Shown here in pieces: positions 1-5,159 of a DNA stretch of 6,412 nucleotides. Positions within the stretch are counted from its first letter, which is position 1, and the number at the start of each line of letters is the position of its first letter. The translations under genes and the position numbers were made by a program. Under the pieces are notes generated by a model that saw only the letters and a program-made list of their open reading frames with translations, did no database searches and was not told the origin of the DNA. Location: NCBI GenBank assembly GCA_040511595.1, contig JBEVGU010000092.1, positions 1-6,412 of the forward strand. Reading direction: 5' to 3'. This DNA is from JAOUEA01 sp040511595 (GTDB lineage: Bacteria; Actinomycetota; UBA4738; HRBIN12).

Positions 1-526
1 CCCTGGCGATGCGGAGCCGTTCCTCGCTGGCGCGCCGGCGCGCCTCCTCCTCATGCGTGCGCGCGGCCTCGGCGACGTGCTCCCTGCGGATGCGGACGAT
101 CTCGCCCGCGCCCAGCACCACCAGCAGCCAAGCTGCCAATCCGGCCAGGGCGACCGGCGAGGGCGCGTCGCCGTCACGCAGCAGGAAGTCCAGCCACGGG
201 AAGATCGCGAATCCGATCACTGCGGTGACCGCGGCGGCCACCCGATGTCCCTGAGCCACCGCGGTGAAGTACGAGATGACGAGGGCGAGCCAGATCGGGC
301 CGTTCGCGTACCCCAGCGCGAAGTACACGAGAGTCGCCGCGAAGACGACCCCCATAACCGCGACGGGGTACCGGCGCCGCACCCAGAGCGCCCCCGCCAC
401 GACCAGGAGCAGCACGACCGTCCACGCGTCGAACGGCCGGCGCGCCGGCTGGCCTTCGGACGCGAAGTACGTGCCCACCAGCAGGAACACGGCCAGCCCG
501 GCCGCGAGGGCCCCGTCGACGAGCAT
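1..526 (-). CDS. Sensor histidine kinase, N-terminal membrane half (cut by window start)
   Basis: This is the first 175 residues of a membrane protein that runs off the left edge of the window. Five or six hydrophobic segments are visible (roughly residues 4-22, 35-49, 55-73, 77-92, 95-115 and 123-141). A charged, probably coiled-coil stretch with many Glu and Arg follows and ends in EERLRIAR. In NarL/DesK-type histidine kinases this sequence leads directly into the HisKA_3 box (ELHD, with the phospho-acceptor His), so the catalytic part lies outside the window. The inferred role is to sense a signal at the membrane and phosphorylate a LuxR-type response regulator, probably encoded next to it. 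The ATG at 526 is chosen because GAGGG sits 6 nt upstream; a GTG at 547 in the same frame is an alternative. It lies 24 bp after the SHOCT gene, suggesting co-transcription. The family call is inferred from topology and the pre-H-box sequence, because no catalytic motif is visible. Confidence 0.82.
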   Translation of the reverse strand, partial: MLVDGALAAGLAVFLLVGTYFASEGQPARRPFDAWTVVLLLVVAGALWVRRRYPVAVMGVVFAATLVYFALGYANGPIWLALVISYFTAVAQGHRVAAAVTAVIGFAIFPWLDFLLRDGDAPSPVALAGLAAWLLVVLGAGEIVRIRREHVAEAARTHEEEARRRASEERLRIAR

Positions 527-550
527 CAGGTTCCCTCGCGGCCGCACGGC

Positions 551-787
551 TCAACCGCCCTTGCGCTGCAGCACGCTCAGTCGCTCGCGGTACTCCTCGG
601 CGGTGACTTCACCCTTGGCGTACCGCTCGGCGAGGATCTCCTCGGCCGAGTGCGAATGCCACCGGTCGCGCCGCCCCCTGAACAGGAAGATCGCGCCCAC
701 GACCAGCCCGATCCACAGCAGCGGGAAGAAGAGGAACCACGGTCCCGGACCGCCTCCCGCCCACGTGGCCACCATCGTCATCTCCAT
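551..787 (-). CDS. Small membrane protein with C-terminal SHOCT domain
   Basis: A 78-residue protein. A Gly/Pro-rich N-terminus is followed by one hydrophobic helix (about residues 17-36), a basic patch (RGRRDR, 38-43), and a C-terminal SHOCT motif (about 48-73) with the usual pattern AEEILAERYAKGEVTAEEY. SHOCT domains are short helical modules at the ends of many small bacterial membrane proteins; they are thought to help oligomerisation or protein contacts, and no enzymatic role is known. The start is set at the ATG at 787, because GGAGGAGG lies 8 nt before it. A GTG at 796 extends the frame by three residues but would overlap the edge of that Shine-Dalgarno sequence. It is the first gene of the probable SHOCT-histidine kinase transcript, and such pairs are common in actinobacteria. 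A link to kinase signalling is suggested by position only. Confidence 0.85.
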   Translation of the reverse strand: MEMTMVATWAGGGPGPWFLFFPLLWIGLVVGAIFLFRGRRDRWHSHSAEEILAERYAKGEVTAEEYRERLSVLQRKGG

Positions 788-795
788 ATCGAACA

Positions 796-803
796 CCTCC
801 TCC
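796..803 (-). promoter_or_regulatory. Strong ribosome binding site deciding the SHOCT gene start
   Basis: The minus strand reads GGAGGAGG, a near-ideal Shine-Dalgarno sequence. It lies 8 nt before the ATG at 787 but directly abuts the in-frame GTG at 796-794, which is too close for initiation. It therefore favours the shorter, 78-residue product. Confidence 0.75.
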
Positions 804-865
804 AGGCTTCCTGGCGAACGCCTGCATCACCCATGGTGCGCGCGCGATCGAGGGAGCGTCGTCGG

Positions 866-897
866 CCCACGGGATGCTTCACGCTTACGCCCGTGGG
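866..897. repeat. 8-bp inverted repeat between the MFS and SHOCT genes
   Basis: CCCACGGG (866-873) and CCCGTGGG (890-897) form a perfect 8-bp inverted repeat around a 16-nt loop. It lies 22 nt past the stop codon of the MFS gene and 78 bp upstream of the SHOCT start. No T-tract follows on the minus strand, so it is not a classic intrinsic terminator. It could be a U-tract-less terminator hairpin for the transporter or a dyad operator for the SHOCT-kinase transcript. The sequence alone does not decide. I recognise no promoter elsewhere in the 788-919 gap. Confidence 0.45.
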
Positions 898-919
898 AGC
901 ACGCGAGGCGGGCCGGGGC

Positions 920-2218
920 TCATGCCGTGAGCCCTTCGGCTTCCGACCCGGCGACCTCGATCGTGTCCGCGGGAGCGTTCTGTCGCCTGGACAAGAGGAG
1001 GAACGGCAGCGACAGGAGCGAGATCCCCGCGCCCGCCAGGTACGACGGCGCGTAGCCCCACACGTCGGCGACCCGTCCAAGCACGGGCTGGGCCCAGACC
1101 CCGCCGGTGGAGTCCATCATCGAATCGAAGGAGAGGATCGTGGCCCGTTGCCGCGATGGGATGAGCCCGTTGAGATACGTCTGGCGGATCGGCGACGAGG
1201 CGGCGAACAGCAGACCCCACACGACGATGAGCGCGATCACGGTCCAGAAGCTCTCGACGACGCCGATCAGACCGAGCGCGACCGCGCCGAGTCCCGCCGT
1301 CGCGATCAGGGCCGACGTGCGGCGGTGGAAGAGCCGGCGGATCCGAGGAGCCGCAAGCCCGCCCAGGATCTGCGCGCCGGCCACGATCGCGGCCACCAGA
1401 CCGGCGATCTGGTAGGCCTGAGGATCGCCGTAGAGCTCCAACAGGTAGGGCTGCAACGCATAGAACGCGTAGATGCCGACACCACCGGTGAACAGCGATT
1501 CCACCATCAGCCACTTGACCGCCGGCACGCGCCAGCCGTACTCGATCGAGGCGGAGACGAGCTTCCGCATCTCGGCCAGCGGGCGGCCGCCACGCTCCGG
1601 CGTGAAGCCGGTGTCGTGCATGAACCGGAAGGCCACCCCCAGCATCACGAGGAGGATGAGCGCCCGAAGCACGAACGGGACGCCGAGGCCGGCCTGTTGG
1701 GCGACGAACCCGCCGGCGACCGAACCGAGCAGCATCGCTGCTCCCGAGACGATCTGACCGCGCCCGAACACCGCTTCCAACTCGCCCGCGAAGCCGGTGG
1801 CGACGAGCGCATCGACCAGCCACGCCTCGACCGCCCCCGAGAAGAACGTGAATCCCAGGCCGATCAACACGGAGACCGCCGCCCACTGCCAGAAGGGTGC
1901 CTCGACCTGCCACAGCAACACGTAGAGGAGCGTCGAGGCGCTCAGCGTGATCGTGCCGAGCATGTAGGAGGCGCGGCGCCCGACCGTGTCGGCGACGATG
2001 CCCGTCGGCACCTCGAACAGCACCATGCCCGCCGTGAAGAACGCGTTGGCCGCGAACGCCTCGAGGTTCGAGAGGCCCGCATCGAGCAGGAAGATCGTGT
2101 TGATGCCCCAGATGAGCGATGCGGCCAGCGTGTTCCCGAGCAGCAAGACGAGGTAGGTGCGCTGGATGTCCCGGGGCGTCGGCCCACCCTCGGCGGCGTT
2201 CCCGTTCATGGTCGACAT
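920..2218 (-). CDS. Major facilitator superfamily (MFS) transporter
   Basis: A complete 432-residue inner-membrane transporter with about twelve hydrophobic segments in two halves around a central polar stretch (about residues 202-235), the usual size and layout for MFS permeases. Between helices 2 and 3 lies motif A, GIVADTVGRR (73-82), with the conserved Asp, Gly and Arg residues. A degenerate counterpart, LGRVADVWGY, is at 380-389. The segments EAWLVDAL (131-138) and IRQTYLNGLIPSRQRAT (344-360) fit a group of bacterial MFS proteins usually annotated as putative drug or small-molecule exporters. The substrate cannot be told. The start at 2218 is supported by CAGGAG 6 nt upstream; the first twenty residues are polar. 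The gene reads away from the STAS gene across a 129-bp region rich in palindromes, where its promoter and any operator should lie. It is probably a separate transcript from the downstream SHOCT gene. Confidence 0.93.
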   Translation of the reverse strand: MSTMNGNAAEGGPTPRDIQRTYLVLLLGNTLAASLIWGINTIFLLDAGLSNLEAFAANAFFTAGMVLFEVPTGIVADTVGRRASYMLGTITLSASTLLYVLLWQVEAPFWQWAAVSVLIGLGFTFFSGAVEAWLVDALVATGFAGELEAVFGRGQIVSGAAMLLGSVAGGFVAQQAGLGVPFVLRALILLVMLGVAFRFMHDTGFTPERGGRPLAEMRKLVSASIEYGWRVPAVKWLMVESLFTGGVGIYAFYALQPYLLELYGDPQAYQIAGLVAAIVAGAQILGGLAAPRIRRLFHRRTSALIATAGLGAVALGLIGVVESFWTVIALIVVWGLLFAASSPIRQTYLNGLIPSRQRATILSFDSMMDSTGGVWAQPVLGRVADVWGYAPSYLAGAGISLLSLPFLLLSRRQNAPADTIEVAGSEAEGLTA

Positions 2219-2260
2219 CGTGCACTCCTGAAGGTTCGGTGCTCGGTGTCAGTGAGACGG

Positions 2261-2335
2261 CGCACCGATCGAGGACTCATCGGTCGCGCACCTCTCCCAC
2301 CGATCGGTGCGATGAGTTCGAGCCGCCCGATCGGT
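2261..2335. promoter_or_regulatory. Cluster of CCGATCG(GT) palindromes in the MFS/STAS divergent region
   Basis: The gap between the MFS start (2218) and the STAS start (2348) holds a perfect 11-bp inverted repeat, CGCACCGATCG at 2261-2271 with CGATCGGTGCG at 2301-2311, separated by 29 bp. Its right arm overlaps a perfect 12-bp palindrome, CACCGATCGGTG (2298-2309). A further CCGATCGGT lies at 2327-2335, and an imperfect ATCGGTCG at 2279-2286. This looks like a set of dyad operator sites for a dimeric repressor or activator controlling one or both divergent genes. The main caution is that GATCG is frequent in this GC-rich sequence. I find no convincing -35/-10 pair in the region. Confidence 0.5.
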
Positions 2336-2347
2336 CTGCACCGGCGG

Positions 2348-2719
2348 ATGACGACCATCGTGGCGCTGCGGGGCCCCATCGCGCGCGGGGACATCCCGGC
2401 GCTGTGCGCGCGCGTCCACGAGCTGCTCCGACGCGGGGGGTCCGGCCCCGTGATCTTCGATATCACCGAGCTCGAGGAGCCCGATGCGGCGACGATCGAT
2501 GCGCTGGCCAGGCTGCAGCTCACGGCGCTCCGGGTGGGGCGGCGGATCCGGTTGCGGAACGCCTGCGGGGAGGTGCAGGACCTGCTCGCGCTCGTCGGCC
2601 TCGTCGACCTGCTCCCGGTGATCCAACGATCAGGCGCCGAGGCGGTCGGGCAGCCCGAACAACGGGAACAGGTGGTCCGTGTCGAGGAAGAAGCTGATCC
2701 CTGCGATCCGACCACCTGA
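2348..2719 (+). CDS. STAS-domain protein (anti-sigma-factor-antagonist-like)
   Basis: A 123-residue soluble protein with a single STAS fold. A first strand (TTIVALRGPI, 2-11) is followed by a helix (14-29), a core strand (VIFDITELEE, 35-44), a helix (47-64), a strand (RIRLRNA, 67-72) and a last helix (75-92). STAS domains occur in anti-anti-sigma factors such as SpoIIAA and in other signalling proteins. Here the segment matching the DSSG phosphorylation loop of SpoIIAA reads DAAT (46-49), so the usual phospho-serine is missing. The last ~28 residues, rich in Glu and Gln, are encoded on the strand opposite the sigma gene's 3' end. The start is uncertain: the ATG at 2348 opens directly on the domain but has only a weak GGCGG before it, and an ATG at 2312 adds 12 residues. 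A functional link to the neighbouring sigma factor is inferred from position and fold. Confidence 0.78.
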   Translation: MTTIVALRGPIARGDIPALCARVHELLRRGGSGPVIFDITELEEPDAATIDALARLQLTALRVGRRIRLRNACGEVQDLLALVGLVDLLPVIQRSGAEAVGQPEQREQVVRVEEEADPCDPTT

Positions 2720-3601
2720 GATCTCCAGCACCTGCAGGGCCCACGGTTCCCGCCCGCCCGCAGGGCTCGGCTTGTACTGGGCGAACGCAGGCGAACCGTT
2801 CGCCTCGACCGGGATCAGGAGCGAGCCCTTGCATCCGATGCCGGGGCCGAGGCACCAGGCCGCGATGTCTTGGTGCGTTCGCAGCCACAGCTCGTAGGGC
2901 GGCATCGACCAGGCCGCGTCTTCCCGCAGCAGCGACGTGAGGGAGTCCATGTCGTAGCGCTCGAACGCGTCGACGTAGCGGGCCAACAGCGAGCGTTGCT
3001 GGGCATCGAGGGGCCGGCTCGCCTCCGTCCCGTTCAGATCGGCAGACTCGAGCGTCGCATGGGCGCGCTGGAGCGCGCTGTTGACCGCCGCGACCGACGT
3101 GTCGAGCAACTCGGCTACCTCGGACGCCTTCCAGCGGAACACGTCACGAAGCACGAGCACGGCCCGTTGGTTCGGTGGCAGGTGTTGCAACGCGGCGACG
3201 AACGCGAGGCGGATCGTCTCGCGCGCCTCGGCGAGCTCGGCCGGATCGCCGCCGGCCGGCAGCACGCGCCCGTCGGGGATCGGCAGGATCCACGTGTCCT
3301 CGGGCAGAGGATGGCCGAGCTGCTCGTCGGCCGTTCGCGGTTCCGCCAGGTCCATCGGACGGGCGCGCCGCTCCCTCCCGGTCAGCATGTCGAGGCAGAC
3401 GTTCGTTGCGATGCGGTACAGCCACGACCGCAGCGCCGAGCGGCCTTCGAACGCCTCGAAGCCACGCCAGGCGCGCAGCATCGTCTCCTGCACGGCGTCC
3501 TCGGCCTCGAACGCCGACCCCAGCATGCGGTAGGCATACGCCGTGAGCTCACGGCGGTGCTCCTCGAGACGGAGCTCCAGGTCTTCGGGCGCGCGAACCA
3601 C
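2630..3601 (-). CDS. ECF sigma factor with C-terminal SnoaL-like domain (SigG / TIGR02960 type)
   Basis: A 323-residue RNA polymerase sigma factor. Region 2 (about residues 14-80) contains ELTAYAYRMLGSAFEAEDAV and WLYRIATNVCLDML, which bind core polymerase and the -10 element. Region 4 (about 128-182) has LPPNQRAVLVLRDVFRWKAS and the recognition helix TSVAAVNSALQRA. The extra ~120 residues (about 205-320) form an NTF2/SnoaL-like domain, including YVDAFERYDMDSLTSLLRED. These features match the actinobacterial SigG-like family, in which, as in related ECF groups, the SnoaL domain is thought to tune sigma activity in place of a classic anti-sigma factor. The GTG at 3601 is chosen because it fits the family's N-terminus and has AGGG 8 nt upstream. 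An ATG at 3688 would add a basic 29-residue extension; its nearest Shine-Dalgarno (AGGAGGGG) is about 15 nt away. The 3' end overlaps the convergent STAS gene by 90 bp. Confidence 0.93.
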   Translation of the reverse strand: MVRAPEDLELRLEEHRRELTAYAYRMLGSAFEAEDAVQETMLRAWRGFEAFEGRSALRSWLYRIATNVCLDMLTGRERRARPMDLAEPRTADEQLGHPLPEDTWILPIPDGRVLPAGGDPAELAEARETIRLAFVAALQHLPPNQRAVLVLRDVFRWKASEVAELLDTSVAAVNSALQRAHATLESADLNGTEASRPLDAQQRSLLARYVDAFERYDMDSLTSLLREDAAWSMPPYELWLRTHQDIAAWCLGPGIGCKGSLLIPVEANGSPAFAQYKPSPAGGREPWALQVLEISGGRIAGISFFLDTDHLFPLFGLPDRLGA

Positions 3602-3747
3602 GCCCCCCACCCTACGACGACGCCGCGGGAACCTCAGAACGGCCCGGCGGACCAGCCGCCCGTCAGTTGTCGCCGTGATCTGTTCCATCGAGGCCCGGGC
3701 GATCCCCTCCTGAGCACATCAGCGGGCACACCGACCACGCGAACGGA

Positions 3748-3772
3748 GCGAGCGGTCCATCCGCGAGCGGTC
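3748..3772. repeat. 10-bp direct repeat upstream of the serine hydrolase promoter
   Basis: GCGAGCGGTC occurs twice, at 3748-3757 and 3763-3772, with a 5-bp spacer (15 bp start to start). The pair ends 16 bp before the proposed -35 element, at about -77 to -53 from the predicted transcription start at 3825. Direct repeats in this position are typical of activator sites, for example for response regulators, but no regulator can be assigned. The region also lies upstream of the divergent sigma gene. Chance in GC-rich DNA is possible. Confidence 0.4.
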
Positions 3773-3788
3773 GGCGCCCGTGGTGATT

Positions 3789-3818
3789 TTGACCTGCCGG
3801 GTATCGGACCTCTACCAT
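3789..3818 (+). promoter_or_regulatory. Probable housekeeping-type promoter of the serine hydrolase, leaderless
   Basis: A -35-like TTGACC (3789-3794) is followed after 18 bp by a -10-like TACCAT (3813-3818), which fits the TANNNT pattern of actinobacterial promoters. Seven nucleotides after the -10 lies the A of the hydrolase ATG at 3825. Transcription would therefore begin on the start codon itself, giving a leaderless mRNA. This agrees with the lack of a Shine-Dalgarno sequence before that ATG. The call rests on sequence match only. Confidence 0.6.
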
Positions 3819-3824
3819 CGCGCC

Positions 3825-4976
3825 ATGTCCCCCCGACGCATCGCCTTGACTTCGTCGCTCGTTCTGGCCGTTCTGCTCGCATCGGCACTGTCCGCGACCG
3901 CTCGTCCATCGCGATCGGGGGGCGGCGTGCTCCAGCGAGCGATCGATCACCTCACCGAACGACCCGAAGGACCGCCCGGTGCGATCGTGCTCGTGCAGCG
4001 GGGAACCGACCTGCGCGTCTTCCGTGCGGGGGTGGCGAACGTGCTGACCGGCGCGGCGATGCAACCCTGGAAGCACATGCGCATCGCGAGCACGGCCAAG
4101 GCCTACAGCGGCGGGGTCGCGCTCGCGTTGGTGGATCAGGGCCTGCTCTCGCTCGGCGACACGATCGGCGAGCTGTTGCCGTGGGCTCCGGCCGCATGGA
4201 GCGAGGTCACGCTCGCTCAGGCCCTGCACCACACGAGCGGGCTGCCGGATTTCACGGCGAGCCAAGCCTTCTTGGACTACGTCGTGGCACACCTGGACGA
4301 TCCGGTCGGTCCGCGGGAGCTGCTCGGATTCGTCGCCGACGAAGACCTCGAGTTCGATCCAGGCACCGAGTACCTGTACTCGAACTCCGACAATATCGTG
4401 GTCGCCCTCATGGCGGCGAAGGTCACCGGGCACCGGTACGAGCGCGTGCTCCGTGACGAGGTCCTGCGACCACTGGGGCTCCGCGAGACGAGCCTGCCCA
4501 GCGGCGTGGAGATGCCCACGCCGTACATCCGCGGCTACGACTTCGACGACCAGGGCGCCCCGGTGGATGTGAGCGAGCTCTTCGCAGCCGGCTATGCCTG
4601 GGCCTCGGGCGGCATCGTCTCGACGCCGCTCGAACAGAACCGGTTCATCCGCGGGTACGTCGGGCGGACGCTCTTCGGCGCCGGCACCCAAGCCGAGCAG
4701 TTCGACTTCATCGCCGGCGGTTCGGAGCCGACCGGACCCGGCCGCAACGCGGCCGGTCTCGCGATCTTCCGCTACCGCACCCGATGCGGCACGATGTTCG
4801 GCCACACCGGCAACACCGCCGGGTACACGCAGTTCTTCGCCGCCTCCCGCGACGGCCGCCGCTCGGTCGTGGTGTCGATCAACGGTCAGACCACGCCGAC
4901 GATGCGACCCCACGTCTTCGAGGACCTGCGCCGGGTGTTCACCCTCGGCGTGTGCACCGCGAACGTCGGGCGGTAG
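3825..4976 (+). CDS. Secreted serine hydrolase, class C beta-lactamase / R61 DD-peptidase-like
   Basis: A complete 383-residue exported enzyme. The N-terminus is a signal peptide: basic MSPRR, a hydrophobic core (7-22), and a likely cleavage after SATA (23-26). All three active-site motifs of the serine beta-lactamase/DD-peptidase superfamily are present: S89-T-A-K92 with the nucleophilic Ser and general-base Lys, Y185-S-N187, and H327-T-G329 in place of KTG. The Tyr-Ser-Asn and His-Thr-Gly pair is that of the Streptomyces R61 D-alanyl-D-alanine carboxypeptidase, so a peptidase or esterase acting outside the membrane is likelier than antibiotic hydrolysis. The substrate is unknown. Its only cysteines, C321 and C377, could form a disulfide. 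An upstream in-frame GTG (3780) is rejected because the signal peptide and the promoter both place the start at 3825. It diverges from the sigma gene, with which it shares a 223-bp control region. Confidence 0.92.
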   Translation: MSPRRIALTSSLVLAVLLASALSATARPSRSGGGVLQRAIDHLTERPEGPPGAIVLVQRGTDLRVFRAGVANVLTGAAMQPWKHMRIASTAKAYSGGVALALVDQGLLSLGDTIGELLPWAPAAWSEVTLAQALHHTSGLPDFTASQAFLDYVVAHLDDPVGPRELLGFVADEDLEFDPGTEYLYSNSDNIVVALMAAKVTGHRYERVLRDEVLRPLGLRETSLPSGVEMPTPYIRGYDFDDQGAPVDVSELFAAGYAWASGGIVSTPLEQNRFIRGYVGRTLFGAGTQAEQFDFIAGGSEPTGPGRNAAGLAIFRYRTRCGTMFGHTGNTAGYTQFFAASRDGRRSVVVSINGQTTPTMRPHVFEDLRRVFTLGVCTANVGR

Positions 4977-5026
4977 CCCTCACGAGGATCCGGTCCAAGT
5001 CGGGGGTCCTGGAAGACCAGACCGGC

Positions 5027-5103
5027 ATGGATCGGATCAAGTTCTTCAGCGACGCGGCTTTCGCGATCGGATCACCCTGCTGCTTCATACCCCGCAGGCC
5101 TGA
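5027..5103 (+). pseudogene. N-terminal remnant of a TMEM175 / DUF1211-type channel
   Basis: The translation from the ATG at 5027 reads MDRIKFFSDAAFAI and then loses sense. Two bases later (5071 onward) the next frame continues as ITLLLHTPQA and stops at 5101-5103. Restoring one missing base at 5069-5070 gives FSDAAFAI-x-ITLLL, a close match to the first helix of bacterial TMEM175-type potassium channels, whose hallmark is FSD followed by xxFAIAITLL. About 25 residues remain of a family usually near 200, and nothing recognisable follows before the opposing ligase pseudogene. It starts 50 bp after the serine hydrolase stop. It is a truncated, frameshifted relic and almost certainly non-functional. 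The family call depends on one short but distinctive motif. Confidence 0.62.
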
Positions 5104-5159
5104 GCGTCGCCTCGCCGAAGCCCGGATCTCATTCTTCGCGAGGAGGCCGGCGTTCCGGA

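Noticed and set aside
885..2225. A 446-codon minus-strand frame parallel to the MFS gene
   Set aside because: It is in another frame of the same strand, Arg/Gly/His-rich, without membrane segments. The 920-2218 frame has clear MFS helices and motif A.
53..2719. An 888-codon open frame on the plus strand
   Set aside because: Most of it is antisense to the kinase, SHOCT and MFS genes and reads as a low-complexity Arg/Glu/Asp/His-rich chain with no domain. Only its last ~123 codons are real (the STAS protein). It is open because GC-rich codons rarely give stops on the other strand.
3682..3686. GGAAC on the minus strand as an ECF -35 element for sigma autoregulation
   Set aside because: It is a five-base match and no convincing -10 element lies at the expected 16-17 nt spacing.
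3602..3688. N-terminal extension of the sigma factor from the ATG at 3688
   Set aside because: The extra 29 residues are a basic, non-conserved-looking stretch, and the nearest AGGAGG is about 15 nt from that ATG. The GTG at 3601 fits the family's N-terminus better. It is not fully excluded.
2870..4456. A 528-codon plus-strand frame
   Set aside because: It is antisense to the sigma factor and then out of frame with the hydrolase. It has no recognisable domain and is charged, low-complexity sequence.
3663..4913. A 416-codon minus-strand frame opposite the serine hydrolase
   Set aside because: The plus strand encodes an enzyme with signal peptide and all three catalytic motifs; the opposite frame shows only composition bias.
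4977..5026. Possible terminator after the serine hydrolase (GGTC-CTGGAA-GACC)
   Set aside because: Only a 4-bp stem and no T-tract; too weak to call.
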